NCBI RefSeq assembly: GCF_036416795.1
Contig: NZ_CP143867.1
Location: 1,550,001 to 1,614,000, forward strand
DNA: 64,000 bases
From: Bacteroides sp. MSB163
Lineage (GTDB): Bacteria; Bacteroidota; Bacteroidia; Bacteroidales; Bacteroidaceae
Reading direction: 5' to 3'
Below, one piece after another: positions 35,846 through 45,600 of this stretch. Both the position numbers and the translations under genes were made by a program. The notes beneath the pieces were generated by a model that ran no database searches, had not been told where the DNA came from, and was given only the letters and a program-made list of their open reading frames with translations. Position 1 is the stretch's first letter. Every line of letters starts with the position of its first letter.

Positions 35846-37843
35846 ATGATAAAATTTGGAAATTATAAAAGAGAATTCGGTTTTCTCGGTAGAATAGCTG
35901 CAATAACCGTTATTTTGGTCTCAAGCATTATGTTCGGTTCGTGCGAAAAATACTTGGACATTGACAAATATGTGTATGATCAGACCACGCTGGACTCCAT
36001 TTTCCTTTCCCGCTCCAGAACGGAAGAGTATATCAATGGAGCGGCTGCACTGCTTCCCGATGAATCAATACTTATGAATGGTTGGGGAGCGTCTTCTACA
36101 TTGCCCAGTGGATTGGGCTCAGATGAAGCAATCGTTCCGTTTGTAACGAATGGAAATGCTATACTTTATGATGAAGTGAAAGAAACGAACTCATGGTTTA
36201 ATCCGTGGGGCGATTGCTATAAAGGAATCCGTAAGGCCAACATCGTATTGGAGAATATATCCAAAAACCAGGAGCTTACCGAGATGGAAATGCGTGATTT
36301 CAAGGGAAGGGCTTATTTTCTGCGGGCTTACTTCTATTTCTATTTGGTAAGATTGTACGGGCCTGTGGTTGTACTTCCCGACCGTCCTTTCGATACGGAC
36401 GAAGATGTAGCGTCAGTTTCATTCGAGCGTTCCACTTACGATGAGTGTGTAGAGAAAATCTGTGCCGACTTTGAAGAAGCAGCTAAATTGCTGCCTCCAA
36501 GTCGTATAGATGCATTGCAGTATATACCTACCAAGGGTGCTGCTTTGGCGTTCAAAGCTCGTATGCAACTCTATGCTGCCAGCCCCCTTTTCAATGGTAA
36601 CAGTTATTATTCCGATTGGAAAGACTCAGAGGGCAGGAATTTCATTGCCCAGACGGAAGACAAGGTTAAGTGGGGAAAAGCTGCCGCCACGTTCAAACGG
36701 ATTATTGATATGAATAAGTATGCCATTCATACTGTACCTAAAATAGTGAATGAAAAGGGTACAGGCACATTGCCTCTTCCCGAGACGGTATCCGATGCCA
36801 ACTTCCCTGATGGAGCTGGAGGCATAGATCCCTATAAGTCATACAAGACGCTGTTTGATGGTACTTACCAGCCTGAGTTGGTTAAAGAATACATCTATTT
36901 TTCAAGAAATAATGGAAACTATATTCTTGTGACACCTTCCAAATTGGGGGGAATATCTTCATTTAGTGTTACTTTGGATATGATTGATGAATACCGGATG
37001 GCTGACGGTAGACCGTTTAGTGAAGCTACTCAGGCGGAAAAATCATGGCAGGCAGTGGGACAAGATAAAACATTCTCGTCAGATTATCTTCTTTCCGGAA
37101 ATAGAGCTCATCGTGATGATGGTCGTGAGCCGCGTTTTTATGCGGCTATTGGTTTCAATGCTTGTATCTGGCCTACAACTTCTCACCGTGACGGTTTGTC
37201 AGCAGGTACCAGAAACTATGTTACCGACTATTATTACGGAGGTAGTGCATCTGATATGAATAATAATGATAACAGAACCAGAACCGGATATACCTGCCGG
37301 AAATATGTGCATCAGGATGATTGTATCTTTTGGAATGGAGTGGTAAAAGCGAAAACTTATCCGATATTCCGCTATGCCGAAGTATTGTTGGGGTATGTAG
37401 AAGCGATGAACGAAATGGAAGGTTCGTATACGGACGAAGATGGGCAGGTGACGGTTACTCGTGATGTGGATCAGATGGTGAAATACTTCAATCAGATTCG
37501 TTATCGTGCCGGTCAACCGGGAATCACAACTGTCGATGCAGCCGACCAAAGCAGGATGCGTGAACTGATTAAGCATGAAAGGTTGATTGAGTTTGCTTTC
37601 GAAAGTCATCGTTATTGGGATTTGCGCCGTTGGAAAGATGCCTATGACGCTTACAACAAACCCATCAGAGGATTGGATGTAAGTGCTCGCGAATCACAAC
37701 GCGAACAGTTCTATACAGAAAGAATTTGGAATACAGAAAAAACCATGAAACGTATGTTTTCCAACAAGATGTATCTGTGGCCGCTTGACAGAAATGTGCT
37801 GAGAAAGAACGGTAAGTTGGTACAGAACCCAGGATGGAATTAA
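35846..37843 (+). CDS. SusD/RagB-family glycan-binding lipoprotein
   Basis: A 665-residue lipoprotein with lipobox IMFGSC (Cys33). SusD-like helices include EMEMRDFKGRAYFLRAYFYF, and the C-terminal part carries IKHERLIEFAFESHRYWDL and ends GKLVQNPGWN. It is the surface lid of the SusC barrel. It is somewhat longer than usual (about 550-600). The next gene begins 1 or 25 bp downstream depending on start choice. Confidence 0.97.
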   Translation: MIKFGNYKREFGFLGRIAAITVILVSSIMFGSCEKYLDIDKYVYDQTTLDSIFLSRSRTEEYINGAAALLPDESILMNGWGASSTLPSGLGSDEAIVPFVTNGNAILYDEVKETNSWFNPWGDCYKGIRKANIVLENISKNQELTEMEMRDFKGRAYFLRAYFYFYLVRLYGPVVVLPDRPFDTDEDVASVSFERSTYDECVEKICADFEEAAKLLPPSRIDALQYIPTKGAALAFKARMQLYAASPLFNGNSYYSDWKDSEGRNFIAQTEDKVKWGKAAATFKRIIDMNKYAIHTVPKIVNEKGTGTLPLPETVSDANFPDGAGGIDPYKSYKTLFDGTYQPELVKEYIYFSRNNGNYILVTPSKLGGISSFSVTLDMIDEYRMADGRPFSEATQAEKSWQAVGQDKTFSSDYLLSGNRAHRDDGREPRFYAAIGFNACIWPTTSHRDGLSAGTRNYVTDYYYGGSASDMNNNDNRTRTGYTCRKYVHQDDCIFWNGVVKAKTYPIFRYAEVLLGYVEAMNEMEGSYTDEDGQVTVTRDVDQMVKYFNQIRYRAGQPGITTVDAADQSRMRELIKHERLIEFAFESHRYWDLRRWKDAYDAYNKPIRGLDVSARESQREQFYTERIWNTEKTMKRMFSNKMYLWPLDRNVLRKNGKLVQNPGWN

Positions 37844-37868
37844 AATGAAAACACTAAAAGTTGATAAT

Positions 37869-38795
37869 ATGAAGAAAATAGCATTTTTTTCGATAACCTT
37901 GCTGTTGGCATGTATGGCGGGTTGCGACAATAAAATACCTATGGAAGAGAATTTATGGCCCGAAACGGTTTATCTGGTTGGGGCAAAAGATAAGATTATA
38001 AATAGAGATCTGAATATAGGTTATGAAAAAGATACCATATATGCATCGGTTGCCATCAGCGGTTCGCTGCCTACCAAGGAAGATATAACTGTTACTATTG
38101 AAGAATTTCCTTCTGGTATTGAAAGTTATAACCAGAAAGAACTCGGTTCGGATGATATAAAATATCGTACGTTGACAAATGGTATCTATAGTTTTCCGCA
38201 AGAAAATGTAGTTGTGAAAAAGGGTGAAACCTATGGCACGTATCCTGTTCACATTGACCCATCCACTTTGCATATAGATTCGCTCTATATGATGGCGTTT
38301 AAACTTAGTGGAACATCTCGTTTTGAATTGGCTAAAGAAGATACAGTGGTGCTAATCCGTCTGAATCTGATGAATGACTATTCAGGGCTTTATTATATGG
38401 ACGGTGTGATTAAGCCTGCTGATAATCCGAAAGATTCCATTATCTATAAGTCGCCTCGCACGTTGCAAGCTGTAGTTGATGGTAACACTGTACGTATGTA
38501 TCATCAAAAGAATGAGTGGTCAAAAGGGTCAACAGATTATAGACCGGATTTTTGTTTCAATATCACTGTTAATCCGGATAATTCAGTAACCTTGAAGTCT
38601 TGGGATAAGTTCAAACTTATCAGTGGCGGTGGTAAATACTATCCGGAGATGGAAGTATATGATTTGTGGTATACTTTCGAAGAAGATGGGATACAAAAGA
38701 AAACCAGAGGATTTGTATACAAAGAGCGTAAGAATGATGATGAAGTGCGTAAGATAAACGACTGGATGGAAGAAAATAGAAAATATGATTATTAG
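37869..38795 (+). CDS. DUF1735/DUF4361 lipoprotein
   Basis: The ATG at 37869 gives 308 residues and a lipobox (Cys19 in CMAGC); the in-frame ATG at 37845 is less likely. The N-terminal DUF1735 pattern includes TVYLVGAKDKIINRDLNIG and SVAISGSLPTKEDITVTIEE; the C-terminal DUF4361-like part includes DYSGLYYMDGVIKPADNP. Such proteins commonly follow SusC/SusD and are presumed surface glycan-binding lipoproteins. It closes the conserved uptake block. Confidence 0.82.
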   Translation: MKKIAFFSITLLLACMAGCDNKIPMEENLWPETVYLVGAKDKIINRDLNIGYEKDTIYASVAISGSLPTKEDITVTIEEFPSGIESYNQKELGSDDIKYRTLTNGIYSFPQENVVVKKGETYGTYPVHIDPSTLHIDSLYMMAFKLSGTSRFELAKEDTVVLIRLNLMNDYSGLYYMDGVIKPADNPKDSIIYKSPRTLQAVVDGNTVRMYHQKNEWSKGSTDYRPDFCFNITVNPDNSVTLKSWDKFKLISGGGKYYPEMEVYDLWYTFEEDGIQKKTRGFVYKERKNDDEVRKINDWMEENRKYDY

Positions 38796-38850
38796 GAAGG
38801 TGTTTTTAAGGTAAAAAACAGATTGTGACTTTTTTATTATCATTAGTTTA

Positions 38851-38880
38851 AGAATGGTGCTTCGTGAGAAACACCATTCT
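38851..38880. terminator. 9-bp hairpin after the DUF4361 gene
   Basis: agaatggtg (38851-38859) pairs with caccattct (38872-38880), and flanking bases may extend it. No T tract follows. It likely separates the uptake block from the next gene. Confidence 0.4.
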
Positions 38881-38918
38881 ATAAGTAAATATTGTCAAAT
38901 TTTTAAAGCTGAACCATT

Positions 38919-39830
38919 ATGAAACATTTATTTTATTGTTTGTTTCTGATGCTATTATGTATCGGATGTAAAGGAGAAGATGATCCGATCACAGAAGAAA
39001 AAAATGACCCTTCGTCTGCAACGACAAGGGGGCCATCAGGCTCTCTTGATTTGTCATTGTCAGGGAATGTTGTTTCTATTTCTTGGAATGAGCCATTTGG
39101 TAAATATGTTGGCATCGAAGTAGGAGTATCTACTGGGTCTGGTATGTCATTGGGTTCATTTTCAAGTAGTGACGACTCTGGAAGTGAGAAGTTTTTTTTG
39201 TCCTCTATTGCATCGTACAGTGGACCTGTGGTAGCGACAGTAAGAGGTCGTTCTTCTAATGGATATGTTGGTCAACCAATAACTATTTCACTCGGTATTA
39301 TGAATGATCCTGCTGCTCCACCAAATTGTAGCCATGGATATAACCCACGATATCCAGTATTAAGTATAGGCGTAGACTTGGAGCATAATTTCTATTTTTC
39401 GAGAGGAGAGTTTCCTAAAAGAGGGTTATTGTTATATATCTTGCATGTTCAGAGCTTCGATCATTATGAATCCCTTCCTTATTACCCTTATACCTCTAAC
39501 CCTGTATATGATGTTGAAGATATTACGAATTGGGTTGATCTCCCGGTTCTTACTTCATCTATGTCCGAGGTAATAAAAATTAGCCATCCACAATTAGATA
39601 GATTTTGGGATCGTCCGGATGCGACTTTCACTTTAGATATTCGTCTTTACGATGGAGGGTGTCCCAAATTGTCTCCTGGTAATGGTTCATCATTACCAGC
39701 ATGTACAAACTATTGTGTGTATAAAACAACTAATTTAGAGCCTTTGAGCCAAATAGTCCGTTCTGTAAAAATGAGTCAAGTTTTGGATGGAGTAGTTTAT
39801 TATCCAGATTCTCCAATGCCTACTTACTAA
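38919..39830 (+). CDS. Unrecognised lipoprotein, possibly a PUL surface protein
   Basis: A 303-residue protein with lipobox LLCIGC (Cys17), followed by an acidic, low-complexity linker and a short beta-sandwich-like segment, SLDLSLSGNVVSISWNEPFG, reminiscent of an Fn3 fold. A second part (residues about 120-290) includes SHGYNPRYPVLSIGVDLEHN and TFTLDIRLYDGGC and contains several cysteines. I do not recognise a family. It lies between the DUF4361 gene and the plug-domain gene, so a role at the cell surface in this locus is plausible. Confidence 0.8.
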   Translation: MKHLFYCLFLMLLCIGCKGEDDPITEEKNDPSSATTRGPSGSLDLSLSGNVVSISWNEPFGKYVGIEVGVSTGSGMSLGSFSSSDDSGSEKFFLSSIASYSGPVVATVRGRSSNGYVGQPITISLGIMNDPAAPPNCSHGYNPRYPVLSIGVDLEHNFYFSRGEFPKRGLLLYILHVQSFDHYESLPYYPYTSNPVYDVEDITNWVDLPVLTSSMSEVIKISHPQLDRFWDRPDATFTLDIRLYDGGCPKLSPGNGSSLPACTNYCVYKTTNLEPLSQIVRSVKMSQVLDGVVYYPDSPMPTY

Positions 39831-39852
39831 TAAGTACCTGTGAAATCTTTCC

Positions 39853-39899
39853 ATTGCTTTCTTCCCTGTTTTCCATTGGAAAACAGGGAAGAAAGCAAT
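39853..39899. terminator. 47-bp near-perfect palindrome (23-bp arms, 1-nt spacer)
   Basis: The left arm starts attgctttcttccc and ends ttttcca (39853-39875). The right arm is its exact complement (39877-39899). It lies 23 bp after the lipoprotein stop and 86 bp before the next gene. It probably forms a very stable terminator or RNA-end stabiliser in the middle of the PUL. Confidence 0.7.
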
Positions 39900-39985
39900 C
39901 TGTTACTCTACAATGCTGATAATGAGAAAGTATTCGTGTTAATCTGTGTATTCTGTGGTGAATTAATAATTAAAAAGAAAAAATA

Positions 39986-42661
39986 ATGAAGAACATTGCG
40001 AACAGTTCTGTCAAATACATGGTATGGTTGTGCTGCCTGATGCTGTCTCCCAGCCTTTGGGCAGATGGTACCGCTCCCCAGTCTGTACCGACAGATACCA
40101 TTGAAAACCTGTTCAGAGAAGAGTTGTCACATTTCCCCCAGGAAAAAATTTATCTTCAGACTGACCGTGGCATCTACATGTCCGGTGAAACCCTTTGGTT
40201 CAGGGCGCACTTAGTAGATGCCCTTATGCTAAAACAAGCTAATGCCAGCCGATATGTATATGTAGAGTTGGTGAATCCGTTGGGCAATCTGGTGGAGAGA
40301 GTGAAAATAAGACCGGACTCTTTGGGATGTTTTTACGGACATATTCCATTGGGTGAAGACCTGCCGGAAGGTAACTATTTTCTCAGAGCCTACACTTGGT
40401 TCATGCAGAATATAGGTGAAGAGTATTTCTCCCATAAACTGATTTATATATCCGATCCCGTATCCGAAGCGATATCTCCGGAAATCAATTATTCTGTTGA
40501 GAACAATGACATTCATGCAGAAATACATTTTCTCAGTAAACCGGACAACCGATCCGTCACTCCCACACAAGCCATTCTTTTCCCCGATGGAGACAGGGAC
40601 AAAAAAGGAAAAGTCTTATCATTGGAAGGAGAAAATATCCATTACACTTTCAAAAAGAAAGAAATTCCCGCTTCGCGTACATTTTTGTTGCAAACAGTGT
40701 ATGATGGAAAAATATCCAACCGCTATTTCAGAATCCCCGAATTGAGTAAAAACTTTGATGTAGCTTTTTTTCCCGAAGGAGGTCATGCAGCTCAGTCCAC
40801 CACAATCAAAATGGCATTTAAGGCTATTGATGCAGATGGTTTGTCTACAGAGATAGAAGGTCAGGTACTTGACGAAGAAGGTCAGGTATGTGCCGATTTC
40901 AAGAGCCAGCATTTGGGTATGGGGAGTTTCCGGATGTATTATGTTCCCGGAAAAAAGTATCATGCCGTTTGTAGTGACGGAACAGGTGTTTCCAGGCGTT
41001 TTGATTTGCCTGAGCCTTCTCCGGATGCTATCTCCCTGAATACACTTTGGTCTAAAGATTATTTGCGGGTAAGTCTTTCCAAATCACCCGATACCCCATT
41101 GGGAACTTCGCTGACGCTGGTGGCGCATTTACGCGGTATCGTTCTGTATGCACAGCCTTGGGATAACAAACAAAGTTATGTTGACTTCGAAAAAAATTTC
41201 TTCCCGGCGGGTATCGTTCATTTTCTGCTGGTTGATGAAGGGAGAAACATTCTGAGCGAACGTTTAGTGTTTTCTCTGCAAAAAAGCGCGCTGGCGCAGA
41301 CTGAAGTTCGGCTCGACCGCGAAAACTACTTGGCAAGAGAGAAGGTAAATATGGATATACAGATTAAAGATATAAACGGAAACCCCATGTCAGGCAACTT
41401 CGCACTTGCAGTTGTTGACAGAACAGACGTGAAGCCGGATACCGTTTCTAACATTGTTTCCACTTTATTGCTCACTTCCGATCTTAAAGGACACATTGAG
41501 TCACCGTTGAGTTACTTGCAGGACAGCCGCAGTTCTTCCTATGCCCTGGATTTGCTGATGATGACACAAGGCTGGCGGAAATACAACATTCCGGAGGTAT
41601 TGAAAGGTAATATAACCGACACATTACCCTACAATTTGGAATTGGGCGACGAAGTTTCCGGTAAAGTAGAGGGCTTGTTTTCTGCATTGAAAGAGGGAAA
41701 TATCTCTTTGCTTGCCCTTAAAGATTCGCTCATCGGGACAGAACTGGCGAAGCCTGACCGGAATGGGCGGTTTGTATTCGACAGGCTGGAATATCCCAGC
41801 GGTACTCAGTATATAGTTCAGGCTCTTAGCAAGAAAGGTTCTTCAAAGGTCTTTATTGAACTGGACCCCTATAAATCATTTCCTGCCCCTAAAATCGGAT
41901 TTATTCCCCGCATTGAAAAACCACATATAGAAGAAAACTATATGGCAAAGATGGACCAAAAATATACTATAGAAAATGGAATGAGAGTCTATAATCTGGC
42001 GGAAGTGATAGTGACAGCCAGAAGAGAGAGAGCTGTAAAAACGGAATCTCCCTTTTATTCGGTGGGGACTTCGAAGGTGCTGACGGAAGAAGATGTGAAA
42101 AAGGGACATTTTATTTCTACATACGACCTTTTGCGACGTTTGCCGGGCATTACTGTCACAAATAATGAGGTGCGTTATCGATTTGCTCCGGTCATGGTGT
42201 TACTGGACAATGTTCCCGAAGAAAATTTCGATTTTGACCTGTTGGACGTAGATGATATCAAAGATGTTTTTTACTCTCCTGCCACTTCTGTCGGTCCTCT
42301 TTACGGGTCGGCTGCGGGAAATGGTGCCATAGTAGTCACTACGAAGAACGGGTTTGTGCAGAAAAATAAGATGAACAGCAACATACAGACTATTGCGGGT
42401 ATTGGCTACCAGCAGACTGTAGAGTTTTACTCACCGGCGTATGACACCAAAGCAAAGAAAGAATCCACCACCCCTGACTTGCGTTCAACGATATACTGGA
42501 ATCCGAGCGTTCAGGTTGATGAATCGGGAACTGCTCACGTCAGTTTCTATACGGCTGATTCTGCAGCCGATTATGGGATAGTGATAGAAGGTGTCTGCGC
42601 TTCAGGCAATCTCATTTATTCAGGTGAGAAAATTGTATCGCGGCATAATGCTTCTTATTAG
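39986..42661 (+). CDS. MG2-like protein with TonB plug domain but no barrel
   Basis: An 891-residue exported protein (hydrophobic segment after SVKYMVWLCCLMLSPSLWA). Early domains resemble alpha-2-macroglobulin MG2, with PQEKIYLQTDRGIYMSGETL and PEGNYFLRAYTW. Near residues 670-790 there is a TonB-receptor plug with AEVIVTARRERA, HFISTYDLLRRLPGI and GNGAIVVTTKNG. It lacks the roughly 500 residues of a barrel and ends with a beta-sandwich-like tail (AHVSFYTADSAADYGIVIEG). It may bind a partner receptor or TonB, which is inferred. It lies between the lipoprotein and GH5-GH43 genes. Confidence 0.85.
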   Translation: MKNIANSSVKYMVWLCCLMLSPSLWADGTAPQSVPTDTIENLFREELSHFPQEKIYLQTDRGIYMSGETLWFRAHLVDALMLKQANASRYVYVELVNPLGNLVERVKIRPDSLGCFYGHIPLGEDLPEGNYFLRAYTWFMQNIGEEYFSHKLIYISDPVSEAISPEINYSVENNDIHAEIHFLSKPDNRSVTPTQAILFPDGDRDKKGKVLSLEGENIHYTFKKKEIPASRTFLLQTVYDGKISNRYFRIPELSKNFDVAFFPEGGHAAQSTTIKMAFKAIDADGLSTEIEGQVLDEEGQVCADFKSQHLGMGSFRMYYVPGKKYHAVCSDGTGVSRRFDLPEPSPDAISLNTLWSKDYLRVSLSKSPDTPLGTSLTLVAHLRGIVLYAQPWDNKQSYVDFEKNFFPAGIVHFLLVDEGRNILSERLVFSLQKSALAQTEVRLDRENYLAREKVNMDIQIKDINGNPMSGNFALAVVDRTDVKPDTVSNIVSTLLLTSDLKGHIESPLSYLQDSRSSSYALDLLMMTQGWRKYNIPEVLKGNITDTLPYNLELGDEVSGKVEGLFSALKEGNISLLALKDSLIGTELAKPDRNGRFVFDRLEYPSGTQYIVQALSKKGSSKVFIELDPYKSFPAPKIGFIPRIEKPHIEENYMAKMDQKYTIENGMRVYNLAEVIVTARRERAVKTESPFYSVGTSKVLTEEDVKKGHFISTYDLLRRLPGITVTNNEVRYRFAPVMVLLDNVPEENFDFDLLDVDDIKDVFYSPATSVGPLYGSAAGNGAIVVTTKNGFVQKNKMNSNIQTIAGIGYQQTVEFYSPAYDTKAKKESTTPDLRSTIYWNPSVQVDESGTAHVSFYTADSAADYGIVIEGVCASGNLIYSGEKIVSRHNASY

Positions 42662-42691
42662 TTTTCTCAGAATAATTTAAAAATATTGCTT

Positions 42692-45600
42692 ATGAAAAAC
42701 ATTACAAACGTATTTTACGAATTTCTTATAGCTTTATGCTGTTTGATGTCTTCCTCCACGCTTTGGGCATGGGAAGATATGCCAATGCCCAGATTGCATG
42801 TCGAAGGCCGTTATTTGGTAGACCCGCATGGGAATAAGGTTAATTTACATGGATTTGCACAAACCTATAGTCCGTGGTTCAATGAGATGGGACAGAAGTG
42901 GGACAATTATGACGTGGCAAAATGCTTGAAATACAATCAAGGACTGATTGACGACATTATGGATGCCGGTTGGAAAATGAATTTTCTTCGATTACACATG
43001 GACCCGTATTGGTCAAATTCTCTGGGAATTCATGTAGAAGGAGAGAATGATATTTCAGCATTCGATTTCAACCGGTTTAAAACTTATCTTGATAGAGTCT
43101 TTATTCCGATGGCGGAATATGCCGTCTCAAAAGGGCTTTATGTAGTGATGCGTCCTCCCGGAGTCTGTCCGGAAAAGATAGCCGTAGGAGATGAGTATAA
43201 TCAGTATCTTATTAAAGTATGGACACATGTAGCCCAGCATCCGAAATTAAAGAATCATCCCAATATTATGTTTGAACTGGCCAACGAGCCGATTAATATA
43301 CTTGGGCCTGATGGTACTTATGGAGCCGGTTCGCAGGGACACTTCGATAAACTGAAAGAGTATTTCCAGTCGGTGGTAGATGCGATGCGTGCACAGGGCT
43401 GTGATAATATTCTCTGGATACCCGGTTTGGGTTATCAGGGATTGTATAAAGGATTTGCTGTGAATCCGATTGAGGGAGAAAATATTGGCTATGCTGTTCA
43501 CCTTTACCCGGGCTGGATGGGAAGTGACGGGGAAAATGGAGACGGTGGTTCCAGTACAGGAGGATATGAACCTTTCCAGCAGGGATGGGATGATTCTGTA
43601 GCTCCGGTAGCGGCATTCGCACCTATCATGATAACAGAAATGGATTGGGCGCCGTCAAAATATAATGCTTCATGGGGGAAAGCCCATACCGGTACATTTG
43701 GCGGTCCGGGTTTTGGAGCGAATATGAAACATATTGTAGATAATTCGGGCAATGTGAGCTGGCTTATTTTTACGGGTGCCGATTTGCTGGCGAAGTTTAA
43801 AGATACTCCACCTGCCGAAGGAGAGGCATACACCTTCCTGACTGATCCGGAAGCTTGTCCGTGGTCTACCTATCACTGGTATCAGGAATATGCAAAGGAG
43901 AATTATCCGCGTCCCGATTTCACCTATCAGTCTCATAGTGATAATGGGGATGGAACATATACCAATCCCGTTATCTTCGGTGATTTCCCTGATCCTGATG
44001 TAATCCGTGTAGGTGATGTGTACTACATGGTATCCACTACTATGTTCATTTTTCCTGGAGCTACCATTCTGAAATCTTATGATTTGGTGAACTGGGAGTA
44101 TTGCTGCAATCCGTTGGAGCGGATAGAGGCATCTGATGGTTATAATCTTGAAAATGGTCAGAATCGTTACAGTCGCGGACAGTGGGCAACAGCGCTTCAA
44201 TATCATGACGGCAAGTTCTATCTTCTGTTTACTACACTGGATGAAGGTGGATACCTATTGACCACTACTGATATTGAAGGTGGATGGGAAAAGAAGAAGT
44301 TGAATGACGGTTTTTATGATTGCGGATTGCTTTTTGATAATGATAAAATATACGTAGTTTACGGTATCAATCAGCTTCGCATAGCCGAATTGGATGCAGA
44401 TTTCAATAAAATTCCCGGCAGAGATAAGGATGTGGTTAAATGGTCTTTCCGCGAAGGACTCGAAGGGAGCCGTTTGTATAAGATAGGTGAATATTATTAT
44501 ATCTACTCTACGTATGGAGGGTGGCCTGCTTTCCAGACTGTTTTCCGTTCCAAAGACATCTACGGACCTTATGAGGAGAAGAAGCTGATAGACGATGACA
44601 ACATTCATCAGGGAGCTTTGATAGAAACGCAGACTGGAGAGTGGTGGACTATGCTTTTCTACGATAAAGGCGCTTATGGACGGTTCCCTAACCTGCAACC
44701 CGTAAAATGGGTGGATGGTTGGCCTGAAATCGGTGAGAACGGAAAAGGAGTCACTACCTATCGTAAGCCCGATGTTGGTAAGGAATACCCTATAAAGTCA
44801 TTGCCTACAAATGATAATTTCAGACATTATAAATTAGGACTGCAATGGGGATGGAATCATAATGCAGACAGATCAAAATGGTCGTTGACTGAACATGCCG
44901 GCTATTTGCGATTGTATACGGCAAATGTTACTGACAGCCTGCATAAAGCCAAGAACACATTGACCCAAAGAATTCTGGGATATCCACAGGATTTGGAGCA
45001 TTCTTATGGTACGGTCAGAATGGAGATAGGAAAAATGCAAGAAGGCGATGTGGCAGGATTGGCAGTATTTCAGGACCCTTATGCTTTTATTGGTATTAAA
45101 GTCATAGACGGACAGAAGCGGTTGGTTTATACCACTGCCCCTGTAGTTTCGTCGGCTGCAAAGTCGGAGCAGATAGGAGAGGTAGTCACTGAATCGGTAA
45201 TCTATCTGCGAGCTATTGCCAATTACAGCACGAGTAAGGCAGGTTTCTACTACAGCCTGGACAACAAGAACTATACAAAATTTGGAGATGACCTGAACAT
45301 GAAGTATGATCTGACGGTATTCACAGGTAATAAGTTCGCTATCTTTAATTATGCAACTGTCCAGACAGGTGGCTATGTAGATATAGACTGGTTCTCTACC
45401 GAACCGGCGTTTGATGAAGAGTTCTATTTTGACGATTCTTTTGAGGGTTATAGTGAGGAATCACTAACCTTAACCGAATTGGCCATCAATGGAGATGAAG
45501 AGCTAACTTTGCTTACCGGGAGTTCTTCTACAATTACAGTGAAAGGAATATATGCCGATGGCCATACGGAAGATATCACTATGGCGGCCGATTATGAAAA

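Noticed and set aside
42686..42692. TTG start of the GH5-GH43 gene at 42686
   Set aside because: The ATG two codons later gives a normal signal peptide.
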